From contig NW_023503376.1 of assembly GCF_014529535.1 (NCBI RefSeq), positions 6,459,716-6,523,715 of the forward strand: 64,000 nt of DNA, given 5' to 3'. The notes beneath the pieces are model-generated. The model ran no database searches and was not told where the DNA came from. It saw nothing but the letters and a program-made list of their open reading frames with translations. Made by a program: the position numbers and the translations under genes. Positions 24,801-36,576 of this stretch are shown piece by piece; positions within the stretch are counted from its first letter, which is position 1; every line of letters starts with the position of its first letter. Origin of the DNA: Bradysia coprophila (taxonomy: Eukaryota > Arthropoda > Insecta > Diptera > Sciaridae).

Positions 24801-27800
24801 TTTTTAATTACAAAAAAACAAAATCGAAATTAACTTACATTATAGACACAACAACACGTTTTAATGAGTTATTAAGCAGCTTTTTAATGTGTTATTTTGA
24901 TTCATGATTTATCGGATTTTATTAGCTGAATTGGCTGTGTTGCCTAAGATCTACGATTTTGCGGATTTGATGTTATGTGCCTAAGAAGAGAGACATAATA
25001 TGTTGGAGCACGCAAGTTATTTCATATAAATCATACCGTCTATTTACACACACAACTTTAAATTGGAATTATGTTTGTGATAAAAATTAGTCTACCCTAC
25101 GAGGGGTGACACTACTCATATTTTGGGGCGGGTTGACGAAATGAAATGACTGAAATAATAAGACCAAACACAAAATCGATGATAAACTATATTAGGAAAT
25201 CGTGTAATCAAACGAAAATTGCTATCCAAAAAAAACGTGTTCTCTCTATCAGTATTTCGTTCATTCTGAATTCGTGTGGCTACACAACACATTACCGGTA
25301 CGGGAAAGTGTCTAATTTTGTATTTATGAGTCGGTGTTACAAGAAAATCAAAAATTAATCAAACGATCAATGGTAAAATGTGTAATTTTCTAATAATTAA
25401 AATGCCGCCGCTGCACGCAGCCGATGATGATATAAACAAATAATTTATTATTTCGTTCGTTTGGTTGAAATGTTTTTAAGAATTTTATGGAAATATTCTC
25501 GTGTACACCTAAAGTGACTAAAATGCTAAACAATCACACCTACTTACCTACCTCTACATCCTACATTCGTTCGTTACTTACTTTGGTAAACATCTTTGGA
25601 GAAAGGGTACGCACGAACTAAAATGTGCCAGTCTATTCACCCAATTAGGAATCTCTTGACCAGTCAGTATCTGAAATAGTGAAACAATTTGTCGGAACCT
25701 CAACATAGAATTCCCAGTTAAAACGAATATAATCGTACCTGAGTTAGAGAACTCGAAAAGTGATTGCAATTGTTGTTCATCAAGTGGTAACGATCTCCGC
25801 GAAATTGATTGCCAATTTCTTCGACTATTCGTCTCACTTCTTCTTCCGTAAAGTCAGTCGAACCGATTTGAATACTTTGCCTGAAAGAACGCTCACCACT
25901 GTATTCTCGCCGACACAAGAAGTCTGGACAGAATTTCGAAACTTACCTGAATCTAAATTGTTCCCCTAATTCGTCATGATCTCGGGGTTGAATCTCGAAC
26001 ACGCCGGTGAACGAGTACGGATGACCACCGTACGCAAATTCTGTGAAAAATTGAACATAAATTCATTAGTAAAACATATGGAAGGGTGAAGCTGGTAGAA
26101 CACCTCTAAGAATGGATTTCTGAAAATTCAAATCTATTTACGTCTCGAAAATGAATTCATTTGTTCATGTTCACTAGCAAAATCATAAATTATAATGGGA
26201 GGGGAAGACATGAGACACATGACGCTGGTGGATCGGTAAATTGTAAAAAGTAAAGAAAGGCATTTATGAATGGTTTACTACCTAAGAAATATGATTTTTC
26301 TCTCATAGTCGGCTTACGTAATACTAGTGACCCCACTTGTAACTTCTTAATTTTCCTCGCCTGTAACTGTAGTATCTGAAAGTTGAAAACTTATTTCACT
26401 TCACTGTCGAGGGCCGATTCCATATGAAAATGTAACGTAAGAACGAGAGATCCTCTGCTATTACGGAAGCTATAAAAATGAGAGCGGCAGTTTTTGTAAG
26501 TGAAACGAACCTTTCTGACAACATTTTCTAACATGTAAAAGTCGTAGGTGACTTGGAAAGTACTCAAAATGCCGTTCCTACGTGACATGTTTTGACAAAA
26601 TCATTAGAATTGGTCCGAGACAACCTCCCAACAAAAATATTATTTAAAAAATTCTTTAATTCCTTGGAAACAACAGCTTCAACACCTTTGGATTTCTTTA
26701 AGATGCAAGTTGACTTGTTTCGGCTCTCGTAGCGTTCAAAGACTGACGAAGAAACAATCTTCGTTTAGGTAGTGAACAATATAGCATTTTCGAACATTTT
26801 CGTCTTCGGCTCTCCATGCAACTAATCATACTCAGTAATGATCAATTTTCGAGACGAGACAACAATGTACTATTACTATGACTCATCAGAAATTTGTCGT
26901 ACAAAAAATTTATAATTTGCAACAACAGCAAAATGCCACACGGCTGAGTAAAAATTTATCTGTACTTCCAGGCCGAACTACTCTACAGATGGTAAACAAA
27001 AAATTGCTGCAGTTACGAGTTCGAAAACCTATGGGTATTTTTCCCTCCTGATTCTAAATCCAGAAAAAACAAATTTCCAGGACGTCTGGATCAGGAGATA
27101 GACCCGGTTCTAGGTTGAATAAGAATTCCACTAGTGTGAGAGAGACAACAATATTCGTCTCGCTCACACTTTTACTATTTAACTTAAAACAGGTCTAGCT
27201 CCTGATCCAGACGTCCTATAAAGTTATTTTTTCGGGATTTATAATCAGGAGGGAAAAATACCCATAGGTTTTCGAACTCGTAACTGCAACGTACGTGGTG
27301 TCAGGAACTCGAATTGATTTTTTGTAATTTAGTTGCGTAAAGTGTACATTTTCTTCACTTTTCCTCTTTTTGTATCAACAACAATATTGTCGTACGAAAT
27401 GTCTAAGGCATAAATGTCAACAGAAGAGATTCAGGTGCTATTAGACAATTATTGCTCATGGAAGGAATTATACCGAATGGAAAATGAACTAAATTATAAA
27501 CTAAATTGCTTACCTGTTCCAAATATTTCAACACCTGAGTGGAAAACACCCAGTCCTAATGTGGTAGTGTAATCATTTATCCAATACTGCAATAAAGAAA
27601 AACGAGATGTTCAATTTGTTATAGCCAATCATAAAACAAAAAATTAAAAAAAAATATTTAACAAAACTTTAAAACCATAATTACATACAGGGCCATCGAT
27701 TATATTGGGAGTGGGATAAACAGGCGAACATTCGCAATATCCAAATGCAGAACTATGAGCAGCGAAACTAATTAAACAATTATATTAGCCTTCAGCCCTT

Positions 27801-29923
27801 CGTGGACTGTTAACGCCGATTATTATTTTTTATTCTTATTAAGCTAATCAGAGATAATATTCCTGATAAACAGGAAGTATTCCTCGTACCACTGAGGCTA
27901 TGCGAAACTTTTTCGCTATCTCAATTTTCATTTCATGGATATAAGTGTGCCAGGTCAATTAACATAATCGGATATCTTTCATTGGCGGGCTGATGTTTAT
28001 TATATCGCCATTTGTCAGGTGTTGGTACTTAATAATCGATAAAAATTGCCATTGATAATAATTGACGATATCTACGGATATTAATTTGTTATCAACTGAT
28101 ATGATATGTTGAGACGAACATTGTACGCAGCAACTTTGAAATGTCATATCTCGTCACGGCGCACGGGGGAGTAGAATCTCCAGTTGACGTCCTTGGATAT
28201 TTTATTTTATTTCGATGCGATGCATTATCAATTAACATCCCTGCAGGTACAATGGTATACATAAACAATCATAACAGGAACATTCGTATATCAATGTCTG
28301 GCATAGCATAGCATAACTGCTGAGATGTTCATTGAAAGTTGGTGTTAATAAACCGACTGAAATAAATTTTTTTTTAGTGGTCGTTGATGTACTTCTACTT
28401 GTGTGCTATTGGGAAAGTACATAGCACAATAAAAAGTTCATAACATCCAACATTTACGACAATTTCGCTTTATATCATATAAATAACGATAAACCAAACG
28501 ATATGATTAAATAATTTAATTAGAGACAATTTTATTGTCGTTGTAGAGCGGTTATTTGCTTAATTCTAATTGGTAACACTAATATAGAAGTTAGTTTGGA
28601 ATAATTAAGTATAGCTCGCAGTTACAAAGGATGTTTACAACAATACAGCTCGAATAAATGTTTGGCATTTTAGTTTTCTCTGTTTGTTTGGAATTATATG
28701 TTGAAATTTCTAGGACTCATAAATTGAATGATGAATGTATATTATACTGCCGTTGTGTGGTAGTATAGTTATGTGTTTGCGCTATTGACCTTTTTCTTTT
28801 GAAAATGTTTTTGAATGTCTTTTCACGCAGAAATGATTCATTGAAAGAAGGAAGACGAAGTAATGAAATGATAGCAATTTTTAACAATTCATTTGTTTTG
28901 TTAGGCACGTAGGCAGGTACTTTCCAAGGATTTTTACTTGGAATGTAAACCTTTTTGTGGAGGTAGAAAACACGTCAGCCAGCAAAAAACACATGGAGAA
29001 ATTGGTATCGGATTCCAAATTTCTCCGTGTGTAGCCAAATAACTTCAATGGTTGCAACAGCATCTTGCCTTGCATATGCATACACGTTAGGGATACTGAT
29101 TATTTCCGGAAAAATTGTTTTTTATGTCTTCGAGTGATAAACACTTTTTTAGTTTTCAGGCACTAGATGTTTGGATTGTCGCTCGAGGCAGTAGACTTTC
29201 CGGTCTGAGTTGAGAAAAAAATTATGACTTTCGTTGCCTTTGTTGAGAAAAACGTTGTAGGTATGAAACGTGGTGATAATTGATTTTTTAGGCACACGAG
29301 GTGTATTGTCAATCACTGCCTTTGGCCTCATCGAGTGCCTAAAAATGCATCTATCATACTGTTGCATAGATAACTATTCTCAATACATAAGGAGGCATTT
29401 ACGAAGGGAGCAAGTAAAAAATTACGAATTTCCGACACCCCCTTAAGAGTGAATGACCCTTAAGAATAAGGTTTTTGGACAGCCTCTAACCATTTAGCAA
29501 AGATAGCAAACAAATCTAGGAGTCGATAGAAGATAAAGATTCTCCCGAAGTATTAATCATGCCCATTGTCTCAGTCTCATAATGATTTCATCATATCCGT
29601 CTATTACATTAAAAGTGTCGGTAGACGAGAGATAACTTCTAGATAACATATGGGAAAGAGACGCACAGTTATTACTTGACATGAAATGGTCAAATTATCT
29701 TGAATTCAGACCGCTCTGAATATGGTACCGAAAATGACACATCAAGTCATAAACCAAGACGCACAAAGATAAAAACGTGTAGCGTACTTCCGAATTCATA
29801 ATTTCATATTTGTACAAAATTGATTACGAAAACAGTGTAAAACAGCCAGAATAAATTGAATTAATTAAACATTCCACTTACCATATCGTAAACATTTAAA
29901 ATGACAGGCTCTCGATTTCCCAT
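21861..29923 (-). CDS. Desi2: DESI2-like PPPDE thiol peptidase, 6 coding exons
   Basis: Coding exons (minus): 29923-29882, 27586-27514, 26040-25947, 25880-25739, 25670-25582, 21927-21861. They sum to 507 nt (168 aa) with all phases consistent. The protein starts [14 protein letters not shown] and continues [55 protein letters not shown] and [13 protein letters not shown]. This matches the PPPDE fold of DESI2 throughout. The catalytic pair is the His of GVFHSGVE and the Cys of NNNCNHF. DESI proteins are described as cytoplasmic deSUMOylating or deubiquitinating isopeptidases; substrate here is unknown. The donor after CLP-K (CCAAA/GTAAGT) creates an in-frame TAA if the 3.65-kb last intron is retained, giving a shorter C-terminus. 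Introns carry many foldback elements. Confidence 0.95.
22013..22180. mobile_element. MITE in DESI2 last intron, 168 bp
   Basis: Terminal repeats ATCAAAGCACCTAGCA and TGCTAGGTGCTTTGAT are exact complements. Internal arms are also roughly inverted (AATATCG/CGATTTG, TCAAATAG). Target duplication not clear. Confidence 0.8.
22529..22945. mobile_element. Foldback element (GAGGCACCGG ends), full copy
   Basis: Ends TTAAGAGGCACCGG and CCGGTGCCTCTTAA are complementary. The arms, about 185 bp each, share CGACCGCAATTCCGACCACG and TGAGCAGTTTAATGAAA blocks around a short loop near 22,740. The right half (22,704-22,945) recurs at 51,835-52,077. Confidence 0.85.
22946..23148. mobile_element. Foldback element abutting the previous one
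   Basis: Arms share ATTGCGGCTTG, GGACTTTACTTAAATAGTCG and TTTAGAAATTTATTTGGAGG blocks in inverted order. It starts within a few bases of the end of the 22,529 element, which suggests insertion of one into or beside the other. Confidence 0.78.
23738..24284. mobile_element. Large foldback element, about 545 bp
   Basis: GGCCTATTTTCAAGAAAT at the left is mirrored by ATTTCTTGAAAATAGGCC at the right. The inner arms (GGGGAATCTACACATGGC... mirrored near 24,240) match over about 190 bp with a loop near 24,040. Similar flanks (CTTCAGAGCAT left, CTTCAGAGCC right) suggest an 8-9 bp target duplication with a small offset. Confidence 0.8.
26270..26588 (-). other. Possible small gene or exon pair nested in a DESI2 intron
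   Basis: On the same strand as DESI2, an ATG at 26588 opens a frame beginning [19 protein letters not shown] possible donor (GTCAGAAAG/GTTCGT) lies near 26,510 and an acceptor (CAACTTTCAG) near 26,375, followed by [19 protein letters not shown] in an open frame. I recognise no family. It could be a small nested gene, an alternative DESI2 exon or chance. Confidence 0.25.
27009..27287. mobile_element. Foldback element in DESI2 intron 1
   Basis: GCAGTTACGAGTTCGAAAAC is mirrored at the right end. The arms also share CCTATGGGTATTTTTCCCTC and GGACGTCTGGATCAGGAG. The loop near 27,130-27,170 has GTGTGAGAGAGAC against GTCTCGCTCACAC. It lies about 300 bp 3' of DESI2 exon 2. Confidence 0.82.
29152..29345. 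repeat. Inverted repeat with AGGCACT ends
   Basis: TTTTCAGGCACTAGATG at the left pairs imperfectly with CATCGAGTGCCTAAAAA at the right. Internal arms share CTCGAGGCAGT and ACTGCCTTTGGC. The element is older than its neighbours. It sits in the first coding intron of DESI2. Confidence 0.55.
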
Positions 29924-31246
29924 ATTTGCTGGTAACAGTTCCTCACTACTGTCTTCTTTGGCACTTCTTCCACTTAGGCAATTCGGAAATGATAAATTGC
30001 AAGAAGGAAGACCGCTAGAAAACATATTCCGTGTGTCTTGTGGGCTCTATTTTTTTTGGTCGAATGTCGAAATTACGGTGCTAGGAATAATCGTGTTTTA
30101 GGATAATCAAACTTAAATAGAAATTTTCGACTAAAAATGGCATGCTCCAACCAACAATCAACCACAACAGAAACAACACAAAAAAAATGTTTTTCTTATT
30201 TTCTTTTCACACCACTGAAAATGTCTTTTCGACGATTTGACATTTTGTATTCTATCGCAATTTGTTATCAATCGAACAATACACAAGTCAATGATTAGAC
30301 ACTAATAGCTGGTATAGAGGTGTTAATAAATATAATTTTTTTTGTTAATTAATTACAATTGCGTTTTTTCGTAGAGCAATATAAAATATAAATCGGTACT
30401 GATTTGACAGCAACTGCAGAAAAACCCCTAATTTCTATCAGGTTGGGAACGGGTATGACACTTTCAATCGTTAAAAAAAGTGATTCGGATAGATTTTTTC
30501 TGTCAAGTTGGTTTTTCTTGTACACACTGGACACACTGCCATCTCCATGGATGATAAAAATGCCGTTTCCAAAGTGAACACATACAGTTTTCAGCAGTGA
30601 AAATGACCGTTAAAATCAAGGCTGTACATAGGTTTGTTCCAAGGCTGTATGAATTGTCAAATTTGATCCATAGAACCATAACCTCAATAATATTTGTGTG
30701 TAAATCACGTAGGCGACGTTGCCATATTTGTATGAAACATCTCGTAGGCGACGTTGCTATGGATCAAATCATCGTGGTTCTATATAGGAGATTTTTGACA
30801 TTTCGAATAACCTTGGACTTGATCTATTGGGGAGACAAAGTTTCCGCTGAGGTAGATAATGTACTACATATTATGTAGAGTAAAAATTCTATCCATCATG
30901 ATCTGCGTAACTCTAGGTTGCATTTAACAATTCAAATGAATTACTGTAACTCCATTCATAATCATTTTGAGTGTCAATTTTTCATTTCAAATTACATGGT
31001 CACTAGCAATACACTTCAAAATTTTCTCTGATGCTTGGCCTCAATGAAAGTATACTCTAGAGTGTTATGATCAGAGTCAGAAAACCGAAGACCAGTTAAT
31101 TATAACATGTCTTGGGGTACTTGTCAAAGTATTTGCTTATCTTTCAACATGTTGTTGTCAGTGAGAAGACCAACGACCAGTTTATTATAACTTGCCTTGG
31201 GGTTCTTGTCAAAATATTTCATTCTCTGTCATTATAATACGCTATA
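29924..31246. other. Intergenic, DESI2 5' flank plus repeats
   Basis: No coding exon. At 30,628-30,835 an ATAGGTTTGTTCCAAGG element resembles the MITE at 48,141-48,314 and contains a duplicated CGTAGGCGACGTTGC block. At 31,091 and 31,176 a block with GACCAGTTwATTATAAC and CTTGGGGT is tandemly duplicated (about 85 bp apart). Confidence 0.5.
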
Positions 31247-31414
31247 TAGTGTTAAAAGAGAATGTCAAAAAGAGTATTCACCCATCGAGCTCAGTTAAAT
31301 TAACTGGTTTGTTCCTCGTTAACTGGACTTTTACATACATTTTTTGACGTATCACCCATCGAAATCAGTTAAGCAACTGGTCATTTTTCTCTCTTTAACG
31401 CTCTTTTAACACTG
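31247..31414. mobile_element. CAGTGTT-family TA MITE, 168 bp
   Basis: Begins TAGTGTTAAAAGAGA and ends GCTCTTTTAACACTG between TA dinucleotides. Internal CACCCATCGAGmTCAGTTAA blocks match the copy at 36,233-36,328. TA duplication and this layout suggest the Tc1/mariner group. Confidence 0.75.
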
Positions 31415-31964
31415 TATAGTTATGGTCTAATGTCAAAATTTGTGTGGAGTGGAGAAAATGGCAATTTCATATAAACAAACTCACCTTTCAATGATTTTCA
31501 CACTCACCAAGGTGATTGGAGCCGAAAATTGGAGACGGTTTAGTTGATATTTTCCATTCAATTTTTTGTTTACACGAAACAATCTCTTTACTCTCGGTGA
31601 TGAAGTAGGACCGCTTTCGTGATGTGTTGTAATTTGTCCTTTCAGAACCTCGAAAATGCAATAAGTCAGGGACATGAGTTACAACTCTTCAGAACGTGAA
31701 TCTCTGTTCTGCTCAATTCAATTAAAACTCTACAAAAATTCACGAGTCTCAGAAAATGTTTACATTAAGAAAATGATGCAATGGACATGTCGAGTGTTTA
31801 ATAAGTTAATCAGTTTGATCAGTTAACTTTAACTGTAGAAGAAATTCCACGCTCTACGGGTATATGCACAGGCACCAATTTGTTATGGTCAAGTCAAGTC
31901 GGGGTCACACATCAAACAGAAATTACATAAAATTTAAACTACTGTCTCAAACATTCAAATGTTA

Positions 31965-32073
31965 CCGTCTTTTTATAAATTTTTTATTTCTCTTACTTCT
32001 CTCATTTCTTTATATATATTCGTTATGGAGAAATGAGAGAAGTTGGAGAAATAAGAGATTTGGAAAAGACGGT
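31965..32073. repeat. Palindrome built on ACCGTCTTTT
   Basis: ACCGTCTTTTTATAAA at the left pairs with TTTGGAAAAGACGGT at the right. Inner arms CTTACTTCTCTCATTTCT and AGAAATGAGAGAAGT are complementary. A hairpin of about 109 bases. Confidence 0.78.
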
Positions 32074-32233
32074 ATAGTTGAAAGTTTGTGACAGTAAGCC
32101 CACTGAATAATACAACTCTCGAGTTTTTCTCGTTTTTTTTCCTACCCTTATAAATCATTGTCAGTGTCGTTTGAGATGTCAAATGAGCTGTCATTTTCAC
32201 AAAGCTAACCACAATGTAACACAAATTTATATA

Positions 32234-33127
32234 CAGTGTTAAAGGAGAGCGATTTTTCACCACTTTGTTGAAACTGGTTTCGGGGTCACACGTCAAAATG
32301 AGAGAAATCACATACAAATTGAAACTGGGCTCAACTCTCAATTTCTTTTTTCATTGATGAATATTTGACTTAGAGTAATTATACCTAGAGAGGAAATGAC
32401 GAACAGAATTACGTAAAATTTGTGGTCCCGACATGAAATACGTAATGTTTGATAGTGTGAGTTTTTCCCTACTAAATTGGTGGGCAAATTAGCGCAAAAA
32501 ATTTGAATGTGCCTACTAGAAGGATTCTTTTAAAAAAAATTGAGAACCTTTTTCATACCATGATATGAACTGATATCAACAAACACAACGAAAAAAATAG
32601 AAATTGAACCGTGCTGTTTTATGCAGCAAATTAGTTGTGCAATTGTTTGTTCAGTTAATTGGAAAAATTTCTCAAGCCTATATCGGGCTTAAGTCTCATT
32701 TGAAGGAAAATAACAAATCAACAAACAGATGCAACTCAAGAAATTTTCTATTTAGCACTTAAAATTACCGAAAAAATGAACAGGCATTGCCCTTGACGTC
32801 TTTACTTTGGCATCCTGTAATGAATCACATTTGCACCATATTTAATTAATAATTATTATTATTGCGAATGATTTTAAACAAAATTCCAAAATAATGGTAC
32901 GCGATTTGGAAAATACAAAAGTGACAACTATCAAAATTTTCAACGCCTACATGTGTTAGTGAAAAGCTCTACGTAAAATTGTACGAAATGTGAATCTTAT
33001 ACAAACTGATGTCGGGACCACATTTTATCGTACGAAATACCTCTCTAGGTATAATTACTCTAAGATATTTGACAGCTGACCCCGAGACCAATTAAATTTA
33101 ACTGGTTTTCGCTCTCCTTAAACACTG
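32234..33127. mobile_element. CAGTGTT-family TA MITE split by a nested hAT MITE
   Basis: Ends CAGTGTTAAAGGAGAGCGA and TCGCTCTCCTTAAACACTG, flanked by TA on both sides. The body is interrupted at 32,369-33,064. Removing that insertion and one 8-bp duplication leaves about 190 bp that lines up with the uninterrupted copy at 36,395-36,576. Confidence 0.9.
32369..33064. mobile_element. hAT-type MITE, 696 bp, nested
   Basis: Begins CTTAGAGTAATT and ends AATTACTCTAAG, flanked by the exact 8-bp duplication ATATTTGA (32,361-32,368 and 33,065-33,072). The copy at 36,395-36,576 has a single ATATTTGA, i.e. the empty site. Same family as 7588-7847. No transposase frame inside. Confidence 0.92.
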
Positions 33128-33421
33128 TATGAAGCTGTCATTGTTTGAGGTTAGGTTTGTGAAATTGACAACTCATTTGACACTATTTTGAGAGAAGGAA
33201 CCGTTATTTGACACTGATCTATTTTTGACAGCTTACCAGACAAGTTAAATTTATCTAGTTTTTCTAATGCTTATAAACAATCATCCAAAGTTAAGATGTT
33301 TCTGACACACCCTACCTTGCTCTTGTGCCGAATAGCAAATTATGTCTTGATTCTCTCGTAAGCCACTGTCATTTTTACGTGACTAATAAAATATAAAATT
33401 AAAAATTCCCTCCAAAAAATT

Positions 33422-33675
33422 TCAGTTCACCGTTCGATTTCCTTACATTTTGCCCCCTCCGTCTACGAAACACACTCATACATATTCGCAGCAACCACTC
33501 ACACAATCAAACAATTTCGCTGCACAAACATTTGTGTGCGCTGTGGTGGAGCTTACTATTCTTCCAGTCTGTCTGTGTCGGGTTCCGTGTTCATACGTTC
33601 ATACACAAATTTTTCTTAATTCAGAATTTTTATTGAATTTTGTGATATTTTGGATAGAAAAACCGAAACAGAAAA
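33422..33675 (+). promoter_or_regulatory. Candidate distal promoter and 5' UTR of twinstar
   Basis: A TCAGTT initiator-like motif at 33,422-33,427 lies 250 bp upstream of the distal ATG exon, in sequence less AT-rich than the flanks. No clear TATA or DPE. Inference only; transcript data would decide. Confidence 0.35.
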
Positions 33676-33678
33676 ATG
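33676..33678 (+). CDS. tsr: Candidate distal first coding exon of twinstar (Met only)
   Basis: GAAAAATG is followed at once by GTATGT, a strong consensus donor. Fly and other cofilin genes commonly place only the start ATG in the first coding exon. Spliced to 43,761 this gives MASGVTVSD. It competes with the proximal ATG at 42,793. Confidence 0.5.
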
Positions 33679-35953
33679 GTATGTCAATTAACAAATGTGT
33701 TCCACCTAATAATGTATGATTTGATGGTGAATTGTGTGAATTATTTGAGATACCGCATGCCGGCTTTGCTTAATAAAAAAAAATGTCGCGGCCATTTAAA
33801 AAAAAATTCAGATGAAAAGCGAATGAATTGTACTTTCACAAGCTGGCTCAGACATGCCGAATATACTTTGAATAAAATGGAAATTGCCATTTGAATGTGA
33901 ATTTAAATCTGTAAAAAATATTTTCTCCGTTAATAATACGCCCAATCCGCACCGAGATTGCTCTTTTATGTCTGATCGGCATTTTTTGTACTCAAAAAAT
34001 TTACTCAATGAAAAATTGCACAATTTACAGCTACATATGTACGGTTTGTGCATGTCGTTCATATTCTTTTTCTATCCAAATTTGAATTGGACAAGATGTA
34101 GAAATTATTTTCGATACGCCGAAAAGCCGACGGAAGGAACCATACAAAAAAAATTTGGTTAAAATATATTCCTTAACGCCCATTCGAGTAATTAAAAATA
34201 GTTAAAATCAGTGCGCAGACGTCGTTTTTCACTCCACTCACTTACTCATACAATGTTCCAATTCGTCAACCTTTGCTGGCGGCTGTTTTATATTACTCAT
34301 TTTGCATAGGCGTCGGTATTAAGTGGGGTATCTCATGCACAACATTTTCGATTTTTTTATGTCTTCATATTTGCAATGATTGACTGTGACCGGTGTTTTG
34401 TAACGTTTCGTTCGATAAAATGTCGATTGAAATTTTTTTTAGTAGGAAGTGGCCTTATTGCCGTTAACTTTCCATGGGTTGTCGGAGATAAGAATTACTC
34501 ACTGATTAGATTAGGTTGGTTATGTTCAAGTTCAGAAAGGAAAGGCTAACAAAAAATAAAGTTTGTCAGTTCCTATTATGTCATCGATCGATTTATTCAG
34601 TTATGATATTAGTCTGTAGTCAATACGGTGCATTTTCTACGAAATGAACACTTCAATTTCGAATTTCACTTGGCTATCTGCATGATTTACACAGTCCGAG
34701 ACAATCGTGATTCTCCAACATTGACCTTAAAATCTTGAGTATTCAACTCACCGACCAAAAAGACTGACTTCATTTAACTAACGTTATTGGACGCTTCACC
34801 AATACAATTTCAAGTTTGATGTTACGTAAATTTCGTGGTCTTGTTAGATTCTTTTTCTTGCTTTACCATTTTCACTACAATAACCTTTCCTAAAAAAAGG
34901 CAAGCCTTTTGCCATAGAATCGTTAAAACTGTTACCCCTTTTGTTGAAAGTGTCGCTTAATGCTTGATATTGAATCTATTACTTCGTTCGTTTTAACAAA
35001 AGAATTCCCATAAGAAGATCGCGTTAACAAGACATTATCTGTGTCATTGATGTTAATAACAGATGATTGAATAAGTCATACAGTAGTAGTAGATGGCTAC
35101 GTTGACATTCTACGAGTTATCATGATATCAGACTGATACCGTTTTTTGTTGTAAGTTAAGGTTGTAGCTTAACTACAATAGGTAATCCTTCATCACTTAC
35201 CGCCCTAATTGGAATAATTTGATTTTACACAAATTAGAACGTCCAATGAACTGACTGTTGTTGCTATATATGTACTTTTACGTATTAAGTCTTAACCATT
35301 AATGTCAACGACATCACAAAGAGGTGCTTTAATTTCCACAACGATTTAAAAGTCTCCTGTCGTCTTCAACGTCTTCTACGGAAAGAAATCTCATTGTAAC
35401 GACATTATGACAAATTGTTTACTTGTACCGGTCCCGCGTAATTGCACAACAAATCTCAATTATAAAATATATGTCCAATATGTCTGACAGTTCTGTACCC
35501 ACTTAATGACTTTTATCAGTCTATGCGCTGCGAACAAAAAGGAATTACTTTCAGCCGGCTTTTATGGTGATCCAAAATGATTTTTGCAATCATCGATACA
35601 CGTTACCTATAACAGCATTAAAAATTCACGACATAAATATCTCGTATATGAAAACGGAACGGTTTTTTTTTGCAACTTCAATGAATGGACAATGAATTAA
35701 CATTCGTCTGTGTTACGTATCGTGTGTTGTGTGACGTGCGGATGAATGGTGTATTGAAGACGAACATAAAATAACAATTAGTTTTCTTGACAAAAATTAC
35801 ACAGCGAAGAGAAATGTGGAGAGGAATGTGCCTTTATCGGAAAAATTTCTAAGATTTTTTTGACCTTTTCGAACATGTGGTGGGGCCTTTCATGAGACAT
35901 TTTTTGTGTAATCTTCTGAAAACGATTAGGGGTATGCCTTTTAACGATTTAAG

Positions 35954-35954
<1 letters not shown>
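33679..35954. other. Probable twinstar intron, 5' part
   Basis: AT-rich with no exon or repeat that I can define. Open frames at 33,676-34,162 are the read-through of the intron, not genes. Confidence 0.4.
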
Positions 35955-36016
<62 letters not shown>

Positions 36017-36040
36017 TCTCTCTTTCTCTCTCTCTCTCTT

Positions 36041-36071
<31 letters not shown>

Positions 36072-36105
36072 ATCTCTCTCTCGCTCTATCTCTCTCTTCT
36101 TTTGG
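35955..36105. repeat. (CT)n microsatellite
   Basis: About 150 bases of nearly pure TCTC with scattered TTTC, TATC and one TCGC interruption. It keeps frames open on both strands (Ser/Leu and Arg/Glu) that should not be called genes. Confidence 0.97.
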
Positions 36106-36232
36106 TAAAGGTCTTTTACTTCATTTGCTTGGTCATGCATTCCAAATAAGACTTACTATACAGATCTCATAGTCCAATTTTGTCGTCGTCGGTAACAGTA
36201 ACAGATGACCGGCTGACACAGAAAAATGTATA

Positions 36233-36328
36233 CAGTGTTCAAAGAGAGTTCTCATTTTGACATATCACCCATCGAGATCAGTTAATTTAACTGGTTTTTT
36301 CCCCTGTTTTTACGCTCTTTGAACACTG
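36233..36328. mobile_element. CAGTGTT-family TA MITE, 96 bp
   Basis: CAGTGTTCAAAGAGAG at the left and CTCTTTGAACACTG at the right lie between TA dinucleotides. The internal CACCCATCGAGATCAGTTAA block matches 31,290-31,310. Confidence 0.85.
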
Positions 36329-36394
36329 TATAAATTCCCAGTCGTCCAATGTATCGCGCTTGTATTAAATAAGTTCGTCTCGCTCTAATCAATA

Positions 36395-36576
36395 CAGTGT
36401 TTAAGGAGAGCGATTTTTGACCACTTTATTTAAACTGGTCACACGTCAAAATGAGAGGAATCACATACAAATTTAAACTGGGCTCAACTCTCAATTTCTT
36501 TTTTCATTAATGAATATTTGACAGCTGACCCCAAGAACAATTAAATTTAACTGGTTTTCGCTCTCCTTAAACACTG
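36395..36576. mobile_element. CAGTGTT-family TA MITE, 182 bp, uninterrupted
   Basis: CAGTGTTTAAGGAGAGCGA at the left, TCGCTCTCCTTAAACACTG at the right, flanked by TA. Collinear with 32,234-33,127 apart from the nested insertion there. Confidence 0.9.

Noticed and set aside
33676..33894. 72-aa ORF starting at the distal twinstar ATG
   Set aside because: The consensus donor immediately after ATG and the match of the spliced product to cofilin explain the ATG; the rest is intron.
35877..36149. 90-aa and 63-aa proteins across the CT tract
   Set aside because: They are translations of a microsatellite (Ser/Leu one way, Arg/Glu the other).
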